A program made the translations under genes and the position numbers. 64,000 nt of DNA from Ridgeia piscesae (lineage: Eukaryota > Annelida > Polychaeta > Sabellida > Siboglinidae), in contig JAODUO010000962.1 of the NCBI GenBank assembly GCA_025642075.2, forward strand, positions 1-64,000, written 5' to 3'. The notes under the pieces are model-generated. The model was not told the origin of the DNA. It searched no databases and was given only the letters and a program-made list of their open reading frames with translations. Each line of letters opens with the position of its first letter. Positions within the stretch are counted from its first letter, which is position 1. Positions 10,455 to 19,097 of the stretch are shown one piece after another.

Positions 10455-10490
10455 GATCGAGGTACCCAGATCGGCGGTGAGAGCGAGGCA
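10455..10490 (-). repeat. Harbinger right terminal inverted repeat
   Basis: The complement of this segment reads TGCCTCGCTCTCACCGCCG from its outer end and matches the left terminal repeat. The flanking TAA at 10491-10493 completes the target duplication. Confidence 0.92.
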
Positions 10491-10493
10491 TAA

Positions 10494-10928
10494 GACGCAA
10501 AGTTCGAATTACGCTGTATTTGACTTGCACTGACAGCGTCGCCGTAATAACTACTATAGAAGTTTAGTTCGGAAATAAACTAATGCACCTGTCTGCATGC
10601 TGTAGCTGTGGTCCAGGTTTCTGAGAGCCAAGAAATAAACTACAGTCAGCGAAGACAATCACTTGTCGACTGACGTTTCTCGCGTCCAGTTGCGAACTAA
10701 ACAAGTTCTATGTTGTTGACAACTATTGCTATATAACATCAGTCCTATAGTTATCACGCACAAGGAGGGCTTGGCCTTGGTGAGTTTTGTTAGCGTCGTA
10801 ATAACGTACTAATGACAAATAATTACTTGCGGATAGGCCGCGCTCGCACCGGTTGACCTTTTGTTCTCAGCAATACTTGGGCCTAATGAAATTTTATGAT
10901 AACATTATTTCTCAGCTCTTTACGTAGG
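10494..10928. other. Unassigned spacer between the Harbinger and Gypsy elements
   Basis: This 435-bp stretch separates the two transposons. No gene or repeat was identified. It is less AT-rich than the right half of the window. Confidence 0.45.
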
Positions 10929-11099
10929 TGTAACGCTATTGAGTTAATGGGCCCTCCCTGTGTTGGCTTGTTGTTGTGCTGCTGATGGGGTGGTCGCGTG
11001 AAAGCCACAGTGTATGTCTGGGAGTTGTATCACAAATAGAGAACTTCATAAAACGTTCTCATGTACAGTTATTGTATAAACGAAGCAAAGAACGTGACA
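10929..11099 (+). repeat. 5' LTR of the Gypsy element
   Basis: It starts TGTAACG and, if it abuts the primer-binding site, ends ACGTGACA. That gives about 171 bp and TG..CA ends. Most of it matches the 3' LTR closely, for example CTCCCTGTGTTGGCTTGTTG and the segment GGTGGTCGCGTGAAAGCCAC. Similarity fades after GAAGC near 11086, so the exact end is inferred. Confidence 0.85.
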
Positions 11100-11110
11100 T
11101 GGTGTCAGGA
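11100..11110 (+). other. Primer-binding site, tRNA-Leu type
   Basis: TGGTGTCAGGA immediately follows the proposed 5' LTR end. It is complementary to the CCA-terminated 3' end of many animal leucine tRNAs (TCCTGACACCA). This is the standard place and form for minus-strand priming in LTR retrotransposons. Confidence 0.75.
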
Positions 11111-11193
11111 AGTATTGTCGAACTTATACATTTGCGTGAAGTGAATTTGTAGCCGCACTGATTGACATTGTTACGCTAACGATAAAAATTGCA

Positions 11194-11630
11194 AATGCGA
11201 CGTCGAAAAATCCCTTGCCCAAGCCCTTGAATATTGACGATAAGTCTGCGTCAAGTCTATGGAAATCCTGGAGGAAAACATGGACTAGGTTCGAGGTAGC
11301 AACAGGAATTGATGAAGATGCTGAGAAAAAGCGTGTGTGTACACTTCTGTCCGTCATTGGCGAAAACGCAGTTAAAGTGTTTGAAACGTTTCAGTATGGG
11401 GAAGGGGAAAGTGGCGAAAGGTTAGCAGACGTGCTGAAGAAGTTCGAGGAGCATTGTAATCCTAGAGAGAACACTATATGAAAGATACAGGTTCCAGTGC
11501 AGGAAGCAAGAGGCTGGTGCAACTGGTTCACACTACCTGACGGAGTTACGACACGCTGGCATGAGAGACTCGAAGGTCCAAGAGAGGTTACTTTGAGAGA
11601 AAAATCTAACTCTAGAAAGAGCTTACGGGA
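11194..11630 (+). pseudogene. Gypsy gag, N-terminal part, frameshifted
   Basis: An open frame through 11215-11478 encodes a capsid-like segment including SLWKSWRKTWTRFEVATGI, EKKRVCTLLSVIGENAVKVF and a FEEHCNPREN motif, typical of mag-like Gag. It stops at 11479-11481. The related continuation (RYRFQCRKQ, HYLTELRHAG, a KVQERLL block) lies in another frame, so a frameshift is present. No good start ATG is in frame near the beginning, and the true start is unclear. The frame ends where the LINE fragment begins, and Gag resumes at about 13147. Gag normally forms the nucleocapsid particle. This copy cannot make an intact one. Confidence 0.8.
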
Positions 11631-11720
11631 TTTAACAAGATTTAACAAGATTGCCACCTAGAGATTCAACTCTAGATGGCAGGTGGACTAGGAAGCCATT
11701 TGGCTTATAGAGAGTCCAAC

Positions 11721-13101
11721 CTATCTATCTAAGTATCTTCTTAGGTATATGTCAATTTTATTTTTAAATATATTAACACTACTAGCACCTACACAATCAG
11801 CTGATAATCTGTTCCATTCGTTTACTGTTCTTTGTGAAAATGAAAATTTTCTAATATCCAGTCTACACTGCTTCTTTGCTAATGTAACTCCATGTCCTCT
11901 AGTCCTTCTCTCTTCCTTGACTGTGAAAAAAATATTTCTGTCAATATTTTCATACCCATTCAATATTTTAAACACCTCAATCTGATCTCCTCTCAATCTT
12001 CTGGTTTCTAGTGTTGTTAAACCACATTCTTTTAGACGCATTTCATAACTAATATTCCTGAGTTTTGGTATCATTTTGGTTGCTCTCCTTTGTACTCTTT
12101 CTAGCATATCAATATCCTTCTTGCGATATGGCCTCCATGCTTGTATACAATATTCTAGGTGAGGCCTAACTATTGTTTTATACAGCGGTATTATTAGTTC
12201 TTTTTCTTGTAATTTGGTTTCATTTCGCTGCTGCAATTCCACACTGTTCTGATACCTTCATGTCAGCACTAATAGTTAACCCTAAGTCCTTTTCCTTTAA
12301 GGTAGTATTTAGTACAGTACCACCCATTGTATATTGTGCATCTTCATTCCCATGTCCTGTGTGGAGGCACTTACACTTTCCAAAATTAAACAGCATTTGC
12401 CACTTCTCAGACCATTCTATCAACTTATTAAGATCATCTTGTAAATGCTGTCTATCTGCATCACTTTTAATTTTCCTAAACACTTTTGTGTCGTCCGCAA
12501 ACTTCAACACCTTGCTGGTTATGTCATCATCCAAATCATTGATATATATTAAGAATAAAATAGGTCCCAGTACTGATCCCTGCGGTACTCCACTCAAAAC
12601 CGATTTCCAGTTTGAAACCTCCCCATCAACTACTACTCTTTGTCTTCTATCAATAAGCCATTTTTCTATCCAGTTGATCATACCATTTCCTATGCCATGG
12701 GCCTTTAGTTTAAGTAGTAGTCTTTGGTGTGGCACTTTGTCAAAGGCTTTTTAAAAATCCAAATAGATTATATCTACTGGTGATCCCTCATCTACCCACT
12801 TTGTGACATCTTCCAAAAAACAACATATTTGTTAAGCATGACCTCGCTTTTAAAAACCCATGTTGAGATGGGTTTATCAATTTATTTTTAACAAGAAAAT
12901 CAACCAGGTGATCTTTAATTAGTCTTTCTAATAGTTTGCAAATCACCGATGTTAAACTCAATGGTCTATAGTTCTCTGACTTGTTTCTCGAACCTTTTTT
13001 TAAATAATGGTATAATGTTTGCTTCTTTCCATTCTAACGGAACTATTCCCTCCTCTAATGACAAATTGAACACTGTTGCAAGCGGTATGCTGATTTGTTC
13101 T
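11721..13101 (-). pseudogene. LINE reverse transcriptase (CR1/L2-like), broken
   Basis: From 12735 down to 12220 the minus strand encodes the RT core: NWIEKWLIDRRQRVVVDG, SGVPQGSVLGPILFLIYIND and the catalytic FADDTKVF box. From 12242 down to 11721 it encodes the downstream thumb-like part with PLYKTIVRPHLEYCIQAW, RVQRRATKMIP and RLKECGLTTLETRRLRGDQI, ending in a stop. The two parts are in different frames and about 15 residues are missing at the joint near 12225-12242. Earlier RT blocks (a PLSLTS-type segment and YLDF-type blocks) can be traced in other frames from 12736 to 13101. The endonuclease domain is absent because the copy is 5'-truncated. Confidence 0.88.
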
Positions 13102-13146
13102 ACAATTTCCAGAACAAATCAGCATACCGCTTGCAACAGTGTTCAA
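13066..13146. repeat. Perfect 36-bp inverted duplication at the LINE/Gypsy junction
   Basis: Arm 13066-13101 (starting TTGAACACTGTTGCAAGCGG) is an exact reverse complement of 13111-13146, with a nine-base loop ACAATTTCC. The left arm is LINE coding sequence. The right arm is an inverted copy of it that abuts Gypsy gag. It fits a 5' inversion or fold-back event during LINE insertion. Confidence 0.93.
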
Positions 13147-13390
13147 GCAGGTGAGGCAACCGCAGAACAGATGCATGTCATGTCAGGCGAGCAGGAAAAC
13201 ACAGCGGTCGAGGTCAAGGGACGAGGCGGACCAAGTCAATTACGTGATTACGCGAAGAATCAAAAGAAACCAACCACTGAGTGCACATTTTGCTCATACG
13301 AGCATGCACTAAAACAGTGTCCGGCCTACGGCTAGGAATGTCGTAAGTGTGGTAAGATGAACCACTTCCAAAGTAATTGCAAGCAGCATA
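13147..13390 (+). pseudogene. Gypsy gag C-terminus with zinc knuckles
   Basis: After the LINE junction the + frame reads QAGEATAEQMHVMSGEQEN and then two Cys/His clusters: CTFCSYEHALKQCPAYG and CRKCGKMNHFQSNC. The second is a classical CX2CX4HX4C nucleocapsid knuckle, which binds RNA. An in-frame TAG at 13333-13335 separates the two clusters. It is more likely decay than programmed readthrough, because Gypsy elements normally place any gag-pol recoding site elsewhere. Confidence 0.83.
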
Positions 13391-13429
13391 GGTACGTGAC
13401 GCAAGTACAGGCTGCTGTTTGTAGCAGTG

Positions 13430-15400
13430 AATACAATGTTGGAACATTGTCAGTATTCAGTGTGGGGAATAGACGCCGTGTTATGATAACACTGAATCTG
13501 GGTGACAGCGGTGTGCCAGTGCCATTCCAGATCGACAGTGGATCTGAGTGTTGCGTGCTGCCACGTCATGAGTACGTGAGAGTGACAGGAGACAGATCGC
13601 TAGCAAAGCTGCGGCCAGTGAAAACTGTCATTGTGACGTACAGCGGAACACGCTGGGTCAGTGTAAGTGTCTGTGGTCAGGAAAGGAGTGAAACACAGAC
13701 TATTTTTCAACGTCTTGCAAGGCAAGTACACGCCAATACTTAGCCTGGACGCATCAGATGGCATGGGAGTGCTGAAAATCAAGGATTCAGATCCCCTGGA
13801 TTATGTGTACAACACACACGATGCTGTACAAGCGAAGAAACTAACTGATTGTACTGTGAAAGCCGAATACCCAGACGTGTTCCAGGGCCTGGGGAGGCTG
13901 AAGGACAGTTATTCCATCGAGACAGACGGATCTGTAAGACCAGTGGTGCACGCACCGAGACGCGTACCCGTACCAGTGCGTGAAAAGGTACGCAAGAAAC
14001 GTGACGAGCTAGAGAGTGACGGAGTATTGACGCCAGTCACCAGAGGCAACGGACTGGGTATCAATTATGGTGATTGTCCAGAAACCAAGCGGACAGATCA
14101 GGATATGCCTACACCCAAAAGACCTGAATAGATCAATCAAACGCGAGTACTACCCGATGCCAACCATCGAAAAGGTCAGTACTCGGCTGAAGAATGCAAG
14201 ACTGTTCACTGTGTTAGACGCCAAGAACGGGTTTTGGCAAATCCCGCTGGACGAGAAGTCCAGTATGTTGACGTCTTTCAACACGCTATTTGGTCGGTAT
14301 CGGTGGCTGCGGATGCCTTTCGGGATAAAGTGCTTGCGCCCGAGATCTGGCAACGCACGATGAACGAACTTGTAGAGGGTCTGGCAGGCACAGAGGTGAT
14401 CTACGATGACTTTCTGATAGTAGGTTGTGGCACAACTGACGAAAAGGCAGAGATAGACCACGACAAGAACCTGCGAGAGTTCTTGGGTGGCGCTCGAGAG
14501 CGCAATCTTCGACTGAATGCAGAGAAGATGAAGCTGAATATGACCGAAGTCCCGTACATTGGCCATCTACTCACACGCGAAGGACACCATGTGGACCCGA
14601 AGAAAGTCGAGAAAATGCCTGAGCCAGAGGACGCCAAAGCTGTACAGAGACTGCTTGGTTCGGTGAACTATCTGGCAAAGTTCGTGTCCCACATCTGTCA
14701 GATATACTCGAGCCCCTCAGACGACTCAATGACAAGGATACTGAGTGGTGTTGGTTGAACATACACCAGCAGGCTTTTGATCGCACGAAGAAAGCTCCCA
14801 CGAGCACCCCGGTACTCCAGTACTATGACGTCAAGAAACCGGTGTGCATCCAGTGCGATGCGATGCGACGGAGGTCTTGGAGCAGGGTTATTGCATGACG
14901 GACTCCCAGTAGTGTATGCATCTCGTGCACTTACTGTCACTGAAAGAAACTATGCGCAAATCGAGGAGCTACTCGCTATCGTATTTGCCTGGGAGAAGTT
15001 TGATCAATATGTGTATGGAAAAGAGAAGGTGCATGTGCAGAGTGATCATAAGCCATTAGAAGTGATCTTCAAGAAACCACTTGTGACGGCACCCAAGAGA
15101 TTCCAACGCATGCTGCTGCGTCTCCAACGCTACAGTCTGGATGAGACATACACGCGTGGGTCAGAGATGTACATCGCGGACACGATGAGTCGTGCTTACG
15201 TTCCGGGTGAACCAAGTATTCACGCTGTTGCACTCGCAAAGATGGACATGATAGAGGGACTGTCGGTGACTCCCAGGAGACTGGAAGAGCTGCGAGCAGC
15301 CACCGCAAGTGACTGTGCTCTCCGGAAACTGATGCAGGTGACTATGAAAGGCTGGCCTGCACCTAGACGTTCGTGCGTATTAGAATGTGCGACATGAACT
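13430..15400 (+). pseudogene. Gypsy pol: protease, reverse transcriptase and RNase H, broken
   Basis: Protease is marked by FQIDSGSECCVLP near 13527-13563, with a DSG active site. Reverse transcriptase follows with YPDVFQGLG, QKPSGQIRICLHPKDLN, FTVLDAKNGFWQIPLDEKS, RMPFGIK and the polymerase box IYDDFLIVG at about 14400. A connection and RNase H region includes YASRALTVTERNYAQIEELL, VHVQSDHKPLEVIF and YIADTMSRAY. The reading frame changes near 13670, 14060-14100, 14330, 14750 and 14860, so the product could not be made intact. The order and motifs match mag-like Gypsy elements. Function in an intact copy is proteolytic maturation and cDNA synthesis. Confidence 0.88.
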
Positions 15401-16197
15401 GACCGTGCAAAATGGACTCGTGCTCAAAGACTGCAGGATCGTAATGCCGACCAGCTTACGCAATAACATCATCGCCACGGTACATCGCTTGCATCAGGGT
15501 ATACAGGGATGTATACGTCTCGCCAAGGATGCATAGCCCAGAACAGTGCAAGGAGCCTATGGTGCCTCATGACGTTCCAGGCAGACCTTGGGCTAAAGTT
15601 GGTGCTGACTTTTTCGAGCTGCAGGGACATCACTACCTACTGTTGGTCGATTATTTCTCCAATTTCTTCGAGCTGATGCGACTAAGTTCGAGTACGCGAC
15701 CGAAGTGTGTGATCGATGCAATGAGGTCACAGTTTGCGCGTCATGGAGTGCCCGAAGTAGTGATGTCGGACAATGGTCCACAGTTCTCTTGCGGCGAGTT
15801 CAGAGAGTTCGCGCAGAGATGGGACTTTGAGCAATACAAGTCAGCGCATCACCTGAATCCGTTAGCACCAGGCGATGCGGTTCGTATGAAGCTGCCCGGA
15901 CAGGACACGTGGACGCTTGGAGAATGTACAAAGAAACTCTCCAACAGATCGTACGTGGTTCTCGGTCAAGGACACACGTACAGACGCAACCGATGTCATC
16001 TCGTCTTGTCACTAAAAGCTGGTCCGATGTCTCGTACAACGCCTCGTTCAGAAACAAGAATGCCTATGTCAGAGTTACCACCAAGCGAAGAGCGAATGCC
16101 GATACAGGATACACCACAACCGCGTGTTGACTCGACACCAATGCGCAGAGGCACACGTACCAGGAAACCACCAGCGTTCTTGGCAGACTATCAGTAA
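15401..16197 (+). pseudogene. Gypsy integrase with internal deletions
   Basis: The zinc-binding N-terminal part is mostly missing. A short trace (HRLHQGIQG) precedes a stop near 15535. From 15529 the frame encodes the catalytic core with the first Asp in KVGADFFEL and the second in MSDNGPQFS. The block that should carry the third catalytic acid (Glu) is absent: the sequence jumps from YKSAHH to NPLAPGDAVRMK, which is the C-terminal domain region. A deletion of roughly a hundred residues there removes activity. The C-terminal tail is rich in Pro, Arg and Thr and ends at 16197. Confidence 0.85.
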
Positions 16198-16264
16198 AGC
16201 AAATAACTTTACTAATGTGAATAGATCTATCCTAGTTAACACGAATTTACACGTTGACATTTGT

Positions 16265-16277
16265 AAAAGGAAAGGGA
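16265..16277 (+). other. Polypurine tract of the Gypsy element
   Basis: AAAAGGAAAGGGA lies directly before the 3' LTR start (TGTAACG). This is the expected plus-strand primer site. Confidence 0.85.
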
Positions 16278-16432
16278 TGTAACGTTATTGAGTTAACTCC
16301 CTGTGTTGGCTTGTTGTTGTGCTGCTGACGGGGTGGTCGCGTGAAAGCCACAGTGTATGTCTGTGAGTTGTATCACAAATAAAGAACTTCATAAAGCGTT
16401 CTCATGACAGTTATTGAATAGATGAAGCTACC
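16278..16432 (+). repeat. 3' LTR of the Gypsy element
   Basis: It starts TGTAACG and follows the 5' LTR closely, with a few substitutions and a deletion of GGGC. Similarity ends shortly after GAAGCTA near 16430, leaving out the last roughly 12 bases of the 5' LTR. The right end may be truncated or diverged. Confidence 0.85.
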
Positions 16433-18439
16433 TCACGGGTACTGGTTAATCCTGCCGTAATTTTTATTTTATAAACAACTGTAAATTTGAATTTTTACTT
16501 ATTTTTGTGTTAATATAACTTCAATGTTGAATACTTTTCATAGGATATCATTATCTTGTAAAAAGTATGAATTATCGTTTTATTCTATAGCTGGCTCAGA
16601 GCCAGTCGGCGTCTCTACCCTAATAGTACCCTATAGTTTCTTATCACACTATTGATTACTTATGTATATGATTGGTTTAAGCTGACATGTCCTATGCAAA
16701 TATCTGTATAATTCGGTTATATTACACCTCAAAAATGCACGACTGTCGACAGGGATGGTATGTTAGTTCTTATGGACAATTTCAATATACTGACACGAGT
16801 GACACTGATGTTAGGTGACCAATTTTTATTTGTATGAGCATCAATGAACCTACTCGGATTACGCAATCTGTGCATACTTGGAGAAAACGCGCTGCTTTCT
16901 TATTCTCAGTCACATCTGGGGTATATTTGAATTAAATAATTTTCAATTGTGTTCGGTGTTTCAGTCAGGGTATATGTGTCGCTATAATAAGCAGGTGATA
17001 GATAGTTCATTTTTAGACGCGCGTGGATAATCCGCTTTATACGGCGACCAACAATTGACTAAATTATATTTAATTAGAGGCTACGTTTAGGGGGTGGGGT
17101 GTAATCAAATGTTCTTTGCTCGCCCGTTGATGCATATTGTGTATTCTAAATATGACACAAGCAAGAGTTACATAATTATAATAATAATAGGAAGAAAATG
17201 CATGTTCTTTTTAATACTTGGTGTTAAGAGATGGCATTTGTAGATGTCGAATAATTTATGTAATGGCAGCTAAACTCACCGTACTGGAAATTGTCGTTAA
17301 TTTAGCAAATTTATCAAATTCGAAACAAAATATTCACGCTCTTGAACAGGAACCTTTGAAACACGAACTCTTGCTGTCTTCATTATAGTATATTATGCAT
17401 AGAGCGTGTGTGAAATGCATCGTGTAACTTCCACACAACCAATATTGTCAATGTATTTTTCTTGCACATCACACGGTAACTAGCTTACTAATTACTTTTA
17501 CTAATTACTCTCTTAGATGCAGCATTGTCAGTAAATAATGACTCCCTTGTATTCCCGTCAATAGCAACTTCAAATGCAGCAAAAACAACCTCACACATCA
17601 TTCAAGCCACGTTTTCGTGCCTCTTATGTCAAACCGGACGTTTTTCAATTAGTCAGACCACATTTGCATTTTCCATTTTCCGACCATTATATCGTTTCCT
17701 TCATTTCCTACTAATCTTGAAGAGCTCTGTTATTGACAATTTCACAGCATATTTACCCTCCACCGACGCACGTTCTGTGAAAAATTCGTGAACTTCTCAT
17801 ACCTCAGGTCCCACAATCTTCTTTCAAACCTTCACCCCTACATTTCTGCTTGAACCACCCACGGTTTGCCCCTGATTACATCACCAAGCAAAATGACAAC
17901 TGTATTAATACGCAGAAATGCACCGACTGACAGCTGTCATAATTTGACGGCTCTGATGCCACGCTGCACGAAAACATCATTCCACACTACATATGTGCTC
18001 ACACAAATTCAGACAACCTGCATAATGCTGCTTTTAAAGGGTACTCTGGTCGCACGGGTAATGGCGGACGAGCACCTTATTGTGGTCTTACATCATTAGT
18101 TATCCCAGGCAGAGTTGAGGTGCTTAAAAGTGCTGCCACCTCACGGAGCCTGGGTAACCGATGTTACGGTTGATATGATGCTCGATGGTTTGTTTGACCG
18201 ATTGCTATTTGCAAATAATTATAATGTATTCGCTTACATCCACTCGTGGAATATAACACTACAGAACTGATCATCATGATATGATTCCAAATTCAAGAAA
18301 GACCCTCGAGAAATGATTAAAGTATCATGTCGTGTGGCTCTGCATGACTCTGAGTCTGTCTCTATCAAAAACACATTTCGTATAAAAAAATTACTATCGG
18401 TGCATTAACCACTATTTATGTACTGAACGTAAAACTATC
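16433..18439. other. Unassigned upstream sequence
   Basis: No gene was recognised in these 2 kb. A nested inverted repeat lies at about 18098-18161: GTTATCCCAGGC pairs with GCCTGGGTAAC, and GAGGTG pairs with CACCTC inside it. Any regulatory role for BicC is unknown. Confidence 0.4.
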
Positions 18440-18892
18440 ACGTAGGTCAAATCAATGGACACACGGAAACGCGGCAAATGAAAGGCTGATGTTTGATTAA
18501 TAAATGCGTTATTCCATGTATAAGCCGTGCGTCCGCCTGGACTGGACGCCGGTCGCTAAATACAGACATAAACGGTAACGTGCAGAGTGAACCTTGAACT
18601 TTACTACTTCCACCAACTAGGTCGCCTTCATCCGCACGCTGCCGTGACACGGCCTGTCAAATTTGATCTGCAAAATAGTTCACGTAAATCCAACCGCATG
18701 CCGACATCTGCTAAAACCCGGAGTTGCCAAAGCGACGCGGACAGTCGAAAAATGTCCATCTAAATCCGGGATTTAATGCATATTCGCCGTGTTGAGGCAA
18801 GAGAATTGCCGACGCACGCGAGTCGAAGTTGCGCGCGGTGGACGTATATATGACCAGCGGGAGCGTGACGAATGTATAACAACAAGTATGCC
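18440..18892 (+). promoter_or_regulatory. CpG-richer region upstream of BicC exon 1
   Basis: CpG dinucleotides are frequent from about 18440 through exon 1, in contrast to the AT-rich DNA on both sides. That fits a promoter and 5' untranslated region. No clear TATA box at a sensible distance was found. TATATA at 18845 is too close to the ATG. The transcription start is not determinable from sequence alone, and further 5' exons are possible. Confidence 0.5.
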
Positions 18893-19097
18893 ATGGCGGA
18901 AGGCATTCTGCTCCGCTCCGGAGACCAAGACCTAGTCGATCTTACGATGGGCAGTGCCGATCGCCTGCTGGACTCTCCCAGCGACATCGCCTCCCAGAGC
19001 GAACATGACGACGACGAAGACTGGAAGGAATGCGATCCGGATTATGTCGAGGACCGATTCAGGGTCGATCGCCGAAAGTTGGAACTCATGATCCAAG
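18893..19097 (+). CDS. BicC: Bicaudal-C homologue, coding exon 1
   Basis: This exon encodes the N-terminus of a BicC/BICC1-type KH-domain RNA-binding protein, a cytoplasmic regulator of mRNA translation and stability. The start chosen is ATG 18893 in the strong context GCCATGG. An upstream in-frame ATG at 18872 has a weaker context, and an in-frame TGA at 18866 lies just before it. The exon encodes an acidic stretch (SEHDDDEDWKECDPDYVED) followed by DRFRVDRRKLELMIQ. The latter matches the ERFRVDRKKLEAMLQ segment of vertebrate BICC1, recalled from knowledge of the family. The donor is CAAG/GTGGGT, leaving phase 1. The reading frame continues exactly into exon 2, 34.4 kb away. The symbol is given by homology. 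Confidence 0.9.

Larger units (their letters stand above)
7708..10490 (+). mobile_element. PIF/Harbinger DNA transposon, full-length but inactivated
   Basis: The 2783-bp element is bounded by 36-bp terminal inverted repeats (7708-7743 and 10455-10490). It is flanked by the trinucleotide TAA on both sides (7705-7707 and 10491-10493), the target duplication expected of PIF/Harbinger (TWA). Inside is a spliced HARBI1-like DDE transposase (8140-9602). Both ends carry GACC-rich subterminal tracts. The right part has been colonised by a 174-bp MITE and contains two hairpins. Autonomous Harbingers usually also encode a Myb/SANT-like protein. None is visible, so the copy either lacked it or lost it. 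The transposase is broken, so the element cannot move by itself. Confidence 0.92.
11631..13146 (-). mobile_element. CR1/L2-like LINE fragment inserted in Gypsy gag
   Basis: This minus-strand insertion carries reverse transcriptase and C-terminal sequence. It has a short 3' region (about 11651-11720) and ends in two copies of the 10-mer TTTAACAAGA on the + strand (11631-11650). Such short tandem tails are usual for CR1/L2-type LINEs. Its 5' end at high coordinate finishes in a perfect inverted duplication (13066-13146). Gypsy gag sequence lies on both sides, so the LINE inserted after the Gypsy element. It is 5'-truncated and internally damaged. Confidence 0.85.
10929..16432 (+). mobile_element. 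Ty3/Gypsy LTR retrotransposon, mag/SURL-like, decayed
   Basis: Two related terminal sequences starting TGTAACG (10929 and 16278) frame an interior with, in order, a primer-binding site, gag with zinc knuckles, protease, reverse transcriptase, RNase H, integrase and a polypurine tract. That order is the Ty3/Gypsy order. The RT and zinc-knuckle style suggests the mag/SURL clade. No envelope-like frame is present. A LINE fragment interrupts gag at 11631-13146. The coding region has several frameshifts and stops and lacks part of integrase, so the copy is dead. Target duplications could not be identified, and the right end is uncertain by about 15 bp. Confidence 0.9.

Noticed and set aside
12173..12754. 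193-codon + strand protein
   Set aside because: Antisense shadow of the LINE reverse transcriptase.
13333..13335. Programmed stop-codon readthrough in Gypsy gag
   Set aside because: The TAG falls between the two zinc knuckles, and other frame breaks in the same element point to simple decay.
17525..18099. Two open frames of 77-88 codons upstream of BicC
   Set aside because: No recognisable domain, start context or splice signals. Length is within chance expectation.
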